Assembly (NCBI RefSeq): GCF_000797495.1
Contig: NZ_JTGN01000018.1
Coordinates: 23,794 to 87,793, forward strand
Direction of reading: 5' to 3'
From: Robinsoniella peoriensis
Lineage (GTDB): Bacteria; Bacillota; Clostridia; Lachnospirales; Lachnospiraceae
Length of the DNA: 64,000 nt
Positions 27,008-35,738 of this stretch are shown piece after piece (position 1 is the first letter of the stretch; the number at the start of each line of letters is the position of its first letter). A program made the position numbers and the translations under genes. Below the pieces are notes generated by a model. It worked only from the letters and a program-made list of their open reading frames with translations. It did not search any database and was not told the DNA's origin.

Positions 27008-27035
27008 TTGACATAAAACGAAAACGTGATAAGAT
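27008..27035 (+). promoter_or_regulatory. Promoter of the nucleoside hydrolase/ABC operon
   Basis: TTGACA (27008-27013) and TAAGAT (27030-27035) with a 16-base spacer. The spacer contains AAAACGAAAACGT, whose central CG with A-rich flanks resembles LacI/CcpA-family operators, so it is a candidate site for the divergently encoded repressor-kinase. Confidence 0.6.
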
Positions 27036-27280
27036 AACATCAAGAAATTGATTTAAGAAAATTATTTTCCTAAACTAGCAATTATATTTTGAAAGGAGGA
27101 GCAGAGGAACTTAATTGATGTTGCAGCTTATATTCTTGATGCAAAGTATAGAACTGCAATTGTATACTAAATCTATCATCTTATATACACAAGAAAAATA
27201 CGCATGTGATCTGCAGGACAGAATTTGCAGAAATTGAGAAGATGCGTAAAATAAAAATTCTCTTACAGGAGGAAGTTGAA

Positions 27281-28192
27281 ATGACAGACCAGGAATTAAT
27301 CAGAAAATTAGAAAGACCGGCAGGTCCGGTAGACGTTGTAATCGATACGGACACTTACAATGAGATTGATGACCAGTATGCTTTGGCTTATTTGATTAAG
27401 TCAGGGGAGAAGTTAAGGCTGAAAGCAATCTATGCGGCACCTTTTCACAATGAAAAGTCTGCTGGACCCGGAGATGGAATGGAGAAGAGTTATCAGGAGA
27501 TTATGAATGTGCTGGAGCTGATGGAACGGGAGGATTTAAAGGAAAATGTCTTTAAGGGGGCGGTTAAATATCTGCCGGATGAATCGCAGCCGGTAGAATC
27601 AGCTGCAGTAAGAGATCTTGTGGAAAGAGCTATGGAGAGAAAAGAGGATAATCCTCTTTATATTATTGCCATAGGTGCAATTACCAACATTGCTTCTGCA
27701 ATTATAATGGAACCGGAAATTGTAAACAGGGTGGTAGTGATCTGGCTGGGGGGACATGCCTATGACTGGCACGATAACAGGGAGTTTAATTTATTCCAGG
27801 ATGTTGCGGCAGCCAGAGTAGTGTTTGATTCAAAAGTACCGCTGGTACAGCTGCCCTGTATGGGAGTTGTTTCCCATTTTGCGACTACTGGTCCGGAACT
27901 TAAGTATTGGCTGTCCGGCAAGAACAAGCTTTGTGACTATCTGGTAGATGTAACGACCGCGGAGGCGGACAAATATGAAGAAAGCGCCTGCTGGAGCAGG
28001 GCAATCTGGGATGTTGCGGCGGTAGCATGGCTGCTGGATGAGTCCTTTATGCTGGATCGTTATGAACACAGCCCGGTTCCGGAGTACGATGACCGGTATG
28101 CCTTTGACCGGACACGGCATCTGATTAAATATGTTTATGCCATTAACAGAGACCGGCTGTTTGAAGACTTATTTCATAAACTGACAAGTTAA
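27281..28192 (+). CDS. Nucleoside hydrolase family protein
   Basis: A 303-residue enzyme of the IUNH fold, which cleaves nucleosides to a free base and ribose. The calcium-binding N-terminus is recognisable as IDTDTYNEIDDQYAL (Asp22, Asp24, Asp30, Asp31), two residues longer than the classic DTDxGxDD, a variant seen in a distinct clostridial branch. HDNREFNLFQDVAAARVVF near 170 and the C-terminal SRAIWDVAAVAW region fit the rest of the active site. ATG 27281 follows AGGAGG. The following ABC genes would import the nucleoside and the divergent kinase would take the ribose. Exact substrate is unknown. Confidence 0.87.
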   Translation: MTDQELIRKLERPAGPVDVVIDTDTYNEIDDQYALAYLIKSGEKLRLKAIYAAPFHNEKSAGPGDGMEKSYQEIMNVLELMEREDLKENVFKGAVKYLPDESQPVESAAVRDLVERAMERKEDNPLYIIAIGAITNIASAIIMEPEIVNRVVVIWLGGHAYDWHDNREFNLFQDVAAARVVFDSKVPLVQLPCMGVVSHFATTGPELKYWLSGKNKLCDYLVDVTTAEADKYEESACWSRAIWDVAAVAWLLDESFMLDRYEHSPVPEYDDRYAFDRTRHLIKYVYAINRDRLFEDLFHKLTS

Positions 28193-28223
28193 ATATAAGA
28201 AGAAAATGATGGAGGAAATTACG

Positions 28224-29675
28224 ATGAAAAAAAGAGTTGCAGCAATATTATTAACGGTAACGATGACAGTATCTGCATTGACCGGTTGTGCAGGAACAGG
28301 TCAGGAGAAAGAGACGCAGGCGTCAGGAACAGGGGAAACAGCAGGCAGTGAAAAGAGAAGCAGTGATACCGGCAAGGAAGCTGAGTCTCAGAGCAGCGAC
28401 GGCAAAGCCGGGGATTCTAACAAAGCAGATGCAAAGTCAGATACTGCCCAAAAGCCCTTTGAAGGGCAGACAATTACCTGGGTATCACAGGGAGTAGGTG
28501 ACAATGCATGGGAAGGGCAGACAAAACCTCTGATAGAAAAATTTGAGGAAGAGACCGGAGCAACGGTAAAGACAGAGTGGTATTCATTTAAGGATTTATT
28601 TGAAGTAATAGAAGTGAAAGTGGGGTCAGGCTCCTCTGATTATGACGTATTAAGCGTGGATGTTCCAATGGTGGCAGGTTATGCTGACAGGGGCTATCTG
28701 GCGCCTATGGATGAATATTTTACCGAGGAAGAAAAAGGGCAGTTTATAGACTCGGCAGTGACAGCAGGCAGTTGGAATGGGAAATTCTATGCTCCTGCAA
28801 TGAATACTTCTTCCCAGCTTCTCTGGTACAATAAGGCGCTGCTTCAAGAGGCGGGTATAGAAATGCCGGAGTCGGATACTGAGAACCGCCTGACCTGGGA
28901 ACAGGTAGAAAAAATGGCGAAAGACACCCTTGCTGCAGTTGATCCGGATGGAACTATGGGAATTGCCGGGCTTATGTTTCAGCAGGTAAGCAGAACTTAC
29001 CAGATGAATCCTCTTGCAAACAGTCTGGGAGGAAAAAATATCGGAGATGACGGATACGGGGTAGATGGTGTCATTAATGATGAAAGCTGGGTAAAAGCTT
29101 GTACCTGGTATCAGAATCTCTACCAGGAAGGAGTTTCGCTCAGAGGGATTACAGCAGATGAGGTTACGGATACCTTCACGGCTGGCAAAGTGGTATTTAT
29201 GGTCGGCGGCACCTGGACGGAGGCAAATTGTGCACAGAAGAGTTTTGAAGACTATGGTTACTGCCCGGTTCCGGCTTTTGAAGGACATGAAGATCAGGTG
29301 GGAACTTCAACAGGAAGCTGGCATTTTGGTATCCCGGCTAATTCCCAGAACAAAGATCTGGCAGCTTATTTTATCAAATGGTTGTCTTTAGGAGAAGGAA
29401 ATGACATGTGGCTTGATATTAACCATGACGTTCCATCCACGAAGGCAGCAGTAGATGCAATTCTGAATGATGACAATGCCGATGGTATTATGAAAATAGC
29501 AGCATATGAAGCAGCAAATACAGCTGTTCCAAGGGCACTTACCCCAGGTTACACCGAGTATGATACGGTAATCACAAATACCTGGGAAGATATTCGCAAC
29601 GGTACTGATGTGAAGACGGCACTTGACAATGCAGTATCTCAAATCAACACTGCAATGGAAAAATACAAAAAATAG
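28224..29675 (+). CDS. Lipoprotein binding protein, CUT1 (family 1)
   Basis: A 483-residue lipoprotein with a KKR signal peptide, LTGCAG lipobox (Cys at about residue 21) and a Gly/Ser/Lys/Glu-rich linker to about residue 80. A family 1 extracellular binding fold follows (ITWVSQGVGDNAWEGQ; SLGGKNIGDDGYGVDG). ATG 28224 is preferred because GGAGG lies 9 bases before it. It follows the nucleoside hydrolase by 31 bases. Family 1 proteins usually bind oligosaccharides, so a nucleoside or a ribosylated compound as ligand is an inference from neighbours. Confidence 0.9.
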   Translation: MKKRVAAILLTVTMTVSALTGCAGTGQEKETQASGTGETAGSEKRSSDTGKEAESQSSDGKAGDSNKADAKSDTAQKPFEGQTITWVSQGVGDNAWEGQTKPLIEKFEEETGATVKTEWYSFKDLFEVIEVKVGSGSSDYDVLSVDVPMVAGYADRGYLAPMDEYFTEEEKGQFIDSAVTAGSWNGKFYAPAMNTSSQLLWYNKALLQEAGIEMPESDTENRLTWEQVEKMAKDTLAAVDPDGTMGIAGLMFQQVSRTYQMNPLANSLGGKNIGDDGYGVDGVINDESWVKACTWYQNLYQEGVSLRGITADEVTDTFTAGKVVFMVGGTWTEANCAQKSFEDYGYCPVPAFEGHEDQVGTSTGSWHFGIPANSQNKDLAAYFIKWLSLGEGNDMWLDINHDVPSTKAAVDAILNDDNADGIMKIAAYEAANTAVPRALTPGYTEYDTVITNTWEDIRNGTDVKTALDNAVSQINTAMEKYKK

Positions 29676-29694
29676 AAGGCACAGAGGTGATATC

Positions 29695-30588
29695 GTGTTT
29701 AATCTGACTAAAAAATACTGGTTTATTCCTTACCTTATGATACTGCCTGCATTTGTGCTTATACTTATATTTAAAATATCTCCGATTATAAGTACGCTGT
29801 TGGAGGGAATTATCATTGATTCAAAATTCACCTTACATACATATCTGACCCTATTTCAGGATCCTGTATTCTGGAATGCTTTATGGGTTACTATTGAAAT
29901 TAATATTGTGATGATTCCACTTCAGGTACTGCTGGCATTCCTCATAGCTATGCTTGCCAATACTACCATTAAGGGCATTGGGATTTTCCGCACAATATTT
30001 TATCTGCCGGTAACCATTTCACTGACAGTAGCCACTATTTTATGGAACATGATGTTTAATCCTAATAACGGTATTATCAACAGTTTATTAAGTGTATTTG
30101 GAATCCCTGCCCAGGGATTCCTGATCAGCAAGAGCCAGGCACTTTGGTGTATTGTTATTATTGCAACCTGGAAGGGTGTGGGCTACTGGATGATGTTTAT
30201 CCTGGCAGGGCTTAAAAACATCGATACATCCATTTATGAGTCGGCCAGAATTGATGGTGCTGGTTGGATAAAGACAACAACCCGGATTACACTTCCTCTT
30301 ATCAAGCGTGTTTTACTATTTGTATTTATTGCAAATACCACTGCAAACGTACTTCTGTTTGTACCGATGCAGATGATTACAAATGGAGGGCCTGAAAATA
30401 GTACAAACGTGCTGATGTTTGAGGCATACAAATCTGCATTCAAGTTTATCGACCGTCCCAGATCTTCTGCAATCGTAACTGTGCTGCTGCTTATCATCGT
30501 ATTGATCTGCTGCCTGCAGTCCTTTATTTTATCAGATAAGGATGATGATACAAACGGGAAGAAAAAGAAAGGGAGGAAGAGGGCATGA
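29695..30588 (+). CDS. CUT1 ABC permease, first subunit
   Basis: A 297-residue permease with six predicted helices and the coupling loop SARIDGAGWIKTTTRITLP (about residues 180-198). I place the start at GTG 29695, preceded by GAGGTGA, 19 bases after the binding-protein stop; an upstream ATG at 29623 lies inside the previous gene. The C-terminus is unusually basic (KKKKGRKRA). It forms a heterodimer with the next permease, which overlaps it by 4 bases. Confidence 0.9.
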   Translation: MFNLTKKYWFIPYLMILPAFVLILIFKISPIISTLLEGIIIDSKFTLHTYLTLFQDPVFWNALWVTIEINIVMIPLQVLLAFLIAMLANTTIKGIGIFRTIFYLPVTISLTVATILWNMMFNPNNGIINSLLSVFGIPAQGFLISKSQALWCIVIIATWKGVGYWMMFILAGLKNIDTSIYESARIDGAGWIKTTTRITLPLIKRVLLFVFIANTTANVLLFVPMQMITNGGPENSTNVLMFEAYKSAFKFIDRPRSSAIVTVLLLIIVLICCLQSFILSDKDDDTNGKKKKGRKRA

Positions 30589-31433
30589 GCAGAAGACAAA
30601 AAAAGATTATAAAAAATGTGGCAATATATTTTGGACTTGCCTGTGTGGTACTGGTTACGCTTTTTCCTTTACTGTGGGGAATATCCGCATCTTTTCGAAA
30701 TGATAGTGAGTTATATAAATATGCGCTTCCGTTTTCCATACACACACTGCTTCCGGTTAACTTTACGGCAGAGGCTTATGTGAAGATCTTTACGGACTTT
30801 AATTTTCTGCAGCCGATTCTAAACACGCTGTTCGTAACGGTAGTATCTATATTCTTAGGCTGCATTGTTAACAGCGTTGCAGCTTTTGCATTTGCAGCAT
30901 TTGATTTCAGGTTTAAGAAGATATTATTTGGTATCATATTGCTTTCATTTATGATACCTTTTGAGGCAATCGCGCTTCCGTTATATTCCATAGCAGATAA
31001 GTTCGGACTGGTGAATAGCCGGATGGGAATTATTCTCCCCGGAATTGCCAGCGGTCTGGTACTGTTTCTGTTTGTACAATTTTTTAAGGAGATTCCCGGA
31101 AGTCTGGTAGAAGCGGCAAGAGTGGATGGTGCAGCTTTGCCTGCGATCTTCTTTAAAATCATTATACCACTGTCTGTTCCGGTATTTATAACCGCAGGGC
31201 TGATGATTTTTATGGATCAATGGAATTCCTATCTTTGGCCCCTGCTGATAGCCAGAACCAGAGAAATACGAACCATACAGATCTCATTGTCTTCTTTTCA
31301 ACAGGAACGTTCCACGTTGTGGTCGTGCCTGTATGCAGGCTCCATGATATCTGCATTAATACCGCTGTTTTTATTCCTGCCCTTTCAAAAGTACTTTGTG
31401 CAGGGTATCACCAGCAGTGGTGTAAAAGGATAA
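30585..31433 (+). CDS. CUT1 ABC permease, second subunit
   Basis: A 282-residue permease with six predicted helices, the EAARVDGAALPAIFFKIIIP coupling loop and the conserved ending KYFVQGITSSGVKG. The start ATGA overlaps the previous stop. No ATPase gene follows, so energisation by a shared ATPase elsewhere is likely. Ends the nucleoside-linked transporter operon. Confidence 0.92.
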   Translation: MSRRQKKIIKNVAIYFGLACVVLVTLFPLLWGISASFRNDSELYKYALPFSIHTLLPVNFTAEAYVKIFTDFNFLQPILNTLFVTVVSIFLGCIVNSVAAFAFAAFDFRFKKILFGIILLSFMIPFEAIALPLYSIADKFGLVNSRMGIILPGIASGLVLFLFVQFFKEIPGSLVEAARVDGAALPAIFFKIIIPLSVPVFITAGLMIFMDQWNSYLWPLLIARTREIRTIQISLSSFQQERSTLWSCLYAGSMISALIPLFLFLPFQKYFVQGITSSGVKG

Positions 31434-31454
31434 TTAACATCAGTTAGAAAAAAG

Positions 31455-31481
31455 CCCCTGCTTCTTACCTGGAAGCAGGGG
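31455..31481. terminator. Bidirectional terminator
   Basis: CCCCTGCTTC (31455-31464) pairs with GAAGCAGGGG (31472-31481). The A-run at 31449-31453 gives a T-rich tail on the minus strand, so it best serves the beta-propeller gene and also separates the convergent ABC operon. Confidence 0.8.
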
Positions 31482-31498
31482 TAATATAATGCAGTTTT

Positions 31499-33655
31499 CT
31501 ATTTCGTTTTAAAGGATTCCAGCTGGGTAAAGTTATTATTTATATCAAAGCTTAAGATATGGTTTTGGGTATCCTGCCCGTATGACAGATAAAAGGTATC
31601 ATTGATGTATAAGCCACGGGCGTTGTTAATGGCAAGGCTGTAATCTTCGGTGCCTTTAAAGGTATATACAAGTTTATTCTGAAACCCATCCCCAGGATCG
31701 TAAGAAAATACCATATAATTATCAGCATCGGTACGACAGTGAAAACCAAACAGGTTTTTATCAGGATTAATCATAATAGCTTTGTAATTAATGAGACCTT
31801 GGGAATCATTTGCATCCTTAATAATGTATTTGTGAAGCTCTTTGACATTGGAGGGGTCCGAGAGATCAAACATTGACATTTTCATTCCTTTATAAGCACC
31901 GCTTTCCGGATCTACTTCATACCCGATCCCCAAAAGTTTATCTTTGCCATAAAAATGAAGGTAGGATGAAAAGCCTGTAATCTTCAGTTCCCCAAGGAGT
32001 TTCGGATGATTTGGGTCAGACAAATCTACAGAAAATAAGGGATCCATTTGTCTGAATGTGACAAAATATCCGGTATCACCCAGGAAACGTGCGGATTGAA
32101 TAGTTTCACCCGGTGCCAGGTTCTCCAGTTTTCCACAGGGGTTCAGAGATTCGTCATAAATATACAGGTTATTTACACTTCCGGTATTCTCACTATAGGA
32201 GGTGGTAACGATCCGCAGATAACCATTGTGTTCATTCAGAGAAAAGGAGTTATTGAGCGCGCCTTTTGCTTCGGCGGCGCTTACTGGTGCGATACTGCCT
32301 TTCTCGTATTGAAACTTCATAATCTGTGTAGTATTAGTGGAACCATTCCAGTCATTTGTACAGATATATATATTCTCAGTGCTTACATAGTAAAGATAGG
32401 CCGCAGAAACGATTGCTTTCTTTGACAGTATTTTATCCGGCGATTTGATATTAATTGCAGTAATGATCAGATAGGCAGGAGAATTTAAAAACTCCGGGAT
32501 ATAAATATCTGAAGAAGAAAGATTTATGCCGTTTATTTTGGGAATAATGGTACTGTCTTCCCTGGTTTGTTTTAAAACCGGTGAATATTCAGAAAACAGA
32601 TAAATGTAATCGCCTGTTTTACGGCTGGTCTGATAATGCCCATCCTGCGTGGTGGTTCCGGTCAGTTTGGGAGCACTTCGGTCTGAAATATCATAAGTAT
32701 ATAACTTTGTAATCAGATTTCTGTTAACAGAATAGATGTCTTTTTTTGCATCTGCGGAATCCACCCAGGCTATGTCGTCCTCGATGATACTTCCGTCAGA
32801 TTCAGTTGATCCGCTCTGCATAGTGGTTGTGGATGCAGTAGTTATAATATTTAAAATATTCTTGCTAATATAAAATTCTTCTATTGTTTCAGAAAAGTCT
32901 TTGAAATCAATGGAACTGGATTCGTTTAGCTTGCTGCCGTCAGCGGCGATGATGTGGAGCTTATTATCGTTCCCTAAAATATAGAGGTAATTTCCATCTG
33001 TTTTTACCACGTCACCTTCATCCACACCGGTTTCCTGAATATTGGTAGACGAATAATCGCTGCTGTCTTCTGCTCCAGTATCCATTGCCTTTGACTCTGC
33101 ATTTCCCCCGGCAAGTCCGTCTGCCATTTCTTTGCTGCTTTCCATATCACCGCCCATACCGGCACCTGTGCTGGCCTTCGCTTCATTCGTGATCCCTCCC
33201 TCCTGCATCGAAAAGTTTTTAACCAGGGTGTTGTAGAGGACATCATAATTCTGAATAGGTGCGACCTTTCCGTCGGGTGAGGTTTTTGGTTCAGAGATCA
33301 CGGTATCATTACCGTTATCATCTACAGAGGATTCCTGACCGTTTTCAGGGGCGGTGGCAGCTTCTGTGAAACCTTCCCCCGCCCCCGCATCCTGATTACC
33401 GGAAGATCCGGAAGCCATTTCACTTTTAGATTGATTTGGAATCCGATTCACTGTCCATACGGAAATCAGTGCAATTAAAAGTACGGCTGCGGCAGCGCCT
33501 AACCGATAAACAGGAAATTTCTTTTTCTTTCCGGCATCCAGAGGCGGTGTATAATGTTCCAACCGGTCTTTGATATGATCCGGATCCAGCGATTCAGGCG
33601 GTTCTACAAAATCAGCTGATTTTTTTATTCTATTTAAAAGGTCTTTTTCATCCAT
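31499..33655 (-). CDS. Membrane-anchored beta-propeller protein, putative anti-sigma partner
   Basis: A 718-residue protein. A cytoplasmic N-terminus of about 48 residues (MDEKDLLNRIKKSADFVEPP) precedes a single membrane helix (about 49-68), a low-complexity extracellular linker rich in Gly, Ser, Asp, Glu and Met (about 70-205), and then a large domain matching the Beta_propel family (secreted proteins with repeated ILGNDNKLHII- and YIYLFSE-like blades). It begins 24 bases after an ECF sigma gene. Short cytoplasmic N-termini followed by one helix are typical of anti-sigma factors, so I infer that the propeller senses an extracellular signal and the N-terminus holds the sigma factor. Confidence 0.8.
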   Translation of the reverse strand: MDEKDLLNRIKKSADFVEPPESLDPDHIKDRLEHYTPPLDAGKKKKFPVYRLGAAAAVLLIALISVWTVNRIPNQSKSEMASGSSGNQDAGAGEGFTEAATAPENGQESSVDDNGNDTVISEPKTSPDGKVAPIQNYDVLYNTLVKNFSMQEGGITNEAKASTGAGMGGDMESSKEMADGLAGGNAESKAMDTGAEDSSDYSSTNIQETGVDEGDVVKTDGNYLYILGNDNKLHIIAADGSKLNESSSIDFKDFSETIEEFYISKNILNIITTASTTTMQSGSTESDGSIIEDDIAWVDSADAKKDIYSVNRNLITKLYTYDISDRSAPKLTGTTTQDGHYQTSRKTGDYIYLFSEYSPVLKQTREDSTIIPKINGINLSSSDIYIPEFLNSPAYLIITAINIKSPDKILSKKAIVSAAYLYYVSTENIYICTNDWNGSTNTTQIMKFQYEKGSIAPVSAAEAKGALNNSFSLNEHNGYLRIVTTSYSENTGSVNNLYIYDESLNPCGKLENLAPGETIQSARFLGDTGYFVTFRQMDPLFSVDLSDPNHPKLLGELKITGFSSYLHFYGKDKLLGIGYEVDPESGAYKGMKMSMFDLSDPSNVKELHKYIIKDANDSQGLINYKAIMINPDKNLFGFHCRTDADNYMVFSYDPGDGFQNKLVYTFKGTEDYSLAINNARGLYINDTFYLSYGQDTQNHILSFDINNNFTQLESFKTK

Positions 33656-33679
33656 AATAAGACACTCCTTTCGTTTCGG

Positions 33680-34183
33680 TTATCGAGTAAGCATGTTTTC
33701 CATTTTCTTCAGTGCCCGGCTTTGTTTGGAACGTACCGTGCCTGGACTTAACAAAAGTGTATTGCCAATCTCTCGGCTGCTGTAACCACCAAATAAATTC
33801 AGGGCAAGAATGAGACGTTCTTCATCGTTCAGGGCTGCAAATGCTCTGCGCACGTCCATATCCTCACAGACATCCCGCTCACTGCCGGCGAAATCCTCGG
33901 GCAATTCCGCTGTTTTCTGTATGTACTGTTTCAAACGTTTCCTGCACTTATTTGCAAGAATGCGGAATATCCACGCTTTGAATGCTCCTGCATCCCTCAG
34001 GGAGCCTATTTCCAAATATGCATCCATTATCGTATCACTGACTACATCCTCTGCGTCATGACCATTCTTTAATGTATACAGAGCAAATCGGTATAAATCC
34101 TGATATACTAATTCATATAACTGTGCAAAGGCATCTGCTTGGCCAAGCTTCGCTTTTGATGCCAGTTCGGCAAAATCTGCCAT
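33680..34183 (-). CDS. ECF-type RNA polymerase sigma factor
   Basis: A 167-residue sigma-70 factor of the extracytoplasmic-function class. Region 2 is visible at about 20-85 (LYRFALYTLKNGHDAEDVVSDTI, in pieces) and region 4 at about 110-165 (EERLILALNLFGGYSSREIGNTL, then SRALKKMENML). Regions 1 and 3 are absent as expected. GGGGTGAGG precedes the ATG. The downstream gene in the same transcript encodes the probable membrane-bound regulator. Its target promoters are not identifiable here. Confidence 0.93.
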   Translation of the reverse strand: MADFAELASKAKLGQADAFAQLYELVYQDLYRFALYTLKNGHDAEDVVSDTIMDAYLEIGSLRDAGAFKAWIFRILANKCRKRLKQYIQKTAELPEDFAGSERDVCEDMDVRRAFAALNDEERLILALNLFGGYSSREIGNTLLLSPGTVRSKQSRALKKMENMLTR

Positions 34184-34724
34184 AACCTCACCCCTTTTCC
34201 ACAGAGCCGCGGCTGCGGGTTCTGTTGTTCTACATGTAGTTCATAGATATAGTGTAATATAAATAGTGGATTGTTGCATTAAAAATAAATTTTGATCTCA
34301 AATTTTCATAAACTATTAGTTGGGTATGAATTATAAATTAAAAATCATAATTTTGGATCATAAAATATAAATAGTTAGGTTGGTTGTGAATAGTTACAAA
34401 TTTTTAACTAAGTATAGTCCTATATTTTGTTGCATATTAAGTGAATATAATACTCATTAGACGAAATGCAATACCAATTAGACATTCTTTATTGTAAGTT
34501 TTGATAGTAAATGTTAACATTATATTGTTTCTCTATATACAGGTGAAACAATATCAGTTAGCAAAACTTATAGATCTCTTTTTGAAGGATTCATACAAAA
34601 ATAGTTCATTATAAATAAACTTATGATGTACAACCGGTTTAATGTGATGTAGGTATTGATTATTATCTTTATAGATATATAATGAAAACAAGTTAATATT
34701 TCTTTTTATATAAGGAGGAGTTTT
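34184..34724. other. AT-rich intergenic region
   Basis: About 540 bases with no plausible gene and base composition clearly more AT-rich than the surrounding operons. Short degenerate repeats occur: AGTTGGGTATGAATTA near 34317 and AGTTAGGTTGGTTGTGAATA near 34372, and AATTAGAC-like words near 34456 and 34477. The promoter of the ECF sigma gene must lie at the left edge. Together with the following gene it looks like acquired DNA. Confidence 0.5.
34656..34683 (+). promoter_or_regulatory. Promoter of the thioredoxin-like gene
   Basis: TTGATT (34656-34661) and TATAAT (34678-34683) with a 16-base spacer, 41 bases before the ATG, which itself follows AAGGAGG. Confidence 0.6.
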
Positions 34725-35364
34725 ATGGATAGTCATTCTAATGACAATATTAATAAAAATATAAAATTTTATATTTTACATCTTCCTCTAAATGGGATTA
34801 TTATATCTGTTGTATTAGCATTTTTTTTGATATTTAATAATGTGAAGTTTACTTTAATCGTATTTTTCTATATTTTGGTACCATTTTTGATTCACTTAAT
34901 ACTTTTTTTTGTTTTTAAACCTTTTACAAAAATTAATTTTAAGGAGATATCTAAAACATTATATATAATATCTGGTATATCGTTTTTAGTATTAGTTTGT
35001 ATCATATGCTTTTATTACTTTAAGCCAAATCAATCCAAATTCATAAGTATAGAACCATCAGAATTAGAGTCAATAGAAAAACAATCATTAGGATCAGATC
35101 AAACATATTATTTTATCTTTGAGTCGCATTCATGTATTCTCTGCAATAACATGGAACCTGTATACAAGAAAGCTTTTAGTAAGATGAAAGGTAGTGACTG
35201 AAATTGAATGGGAATCATTTAAAAATATGTATGGTTTTTCACAAACTCCTGCTATTATACATTTTAAAGAAAAAAAGAATATATCCTATATCGAATGGGA
35301 TGAAAGGAATGGAATGCCAGAAGATTTATTAAAAACTTGGCTTGAAGAAAATGGGATTATGTAA
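34725..35364 (+). pseudogene. Membrane-anchored thioredoxin-like protein, frameshifted
   Basis: The first frame encodes 158 residues: three hydrophobic helices (about 15-38, 45-66, 82-103) then a thioredoxin-like start with a CxxC site in SCILCNNMEP, and stops at 35201. In the +1 frame the protein continues without a break as VVTEIEWESFKNMYGF, SQTPAIIHFKEK and a C-terminal helix ending at 35364. SQTP would supply the cis-Pro of the thioredoxin fold, so the two halves belong together. A one-base indel around 35185-35200, a sequencing error or a recoded frame would explain this. Similar proteins accompany bacteriocin systems, but none is seen here. Low GC suggests transfer. Confidence 0.75.
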
Positions 35365-35738
35365 AATCTATATTGATTAAAAAGAAGTAAGAGATTGTCG
35401 AACTTTAGTGGTACGGCAGTCTCTTTACTTTTTTAAGAAAAACTTATCGTTATTGAGTATGTAATCTTTTAAGTGAATATAAACGACAAACTGCAAACTA
35501 CGTCAGTATCTCAGTAAATGTCTGTGTGTACCAAAAGAAAGTGTTAGTACTAAGATTTATGTGTTTACCGCTTGATCATTGTCATCTATTGTTTTGCCTG
35601 TACCCGATATCTAATTGCAAAGGCTCTTAATTGTAATAAGATCACCCTTGACTTTATTTCAGATATAATTTAGGATGAAAGAAAAGTGTTGAAATAATTT
35701 TTTTGGTACATAATTTATATAGAAGAGAGGGTTATAAA
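35365..35738. other. Intergenic region after the thioredoxin pseudogene
   Basis: A terminator occupies 35378-35432. The remaining 300 bases are AT-rich without a gene I can support; short open frames lack ribosome sites. The right edge carries the AGAGAGGG ribosome site of the DUF445 gene. Confidence 0.5.
35378..35432 (+). terminator. Terminator after thioredoxin pseudogene
   Basis: AAGTAAGAGATTG (from 35384) pairs imperfectly with CAGTCTCTTTACTT (35415-35428), followed by a T-run. The loop is about 18 bases. Confidence 0.65.

Larger units (their letters stand above)
26842..27280. other. Divergent regulatory region of the nucleoside locus
   Basis: This 439-base gap holds back-to-back promoters (26896-26924 minus, 27008-27035 plus) and a leader of about 240 bases before the hydrolase gene. 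Within the leader, AAAGGAGG at about 27091 is followed by short frames of 20-40 codons. One reads LIDVAAYILDAKYRTAIVY, which faintly recalls the start of SocA/DUF4065 proteins. I see no conserved riboswitch. Confidence 0.5.
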
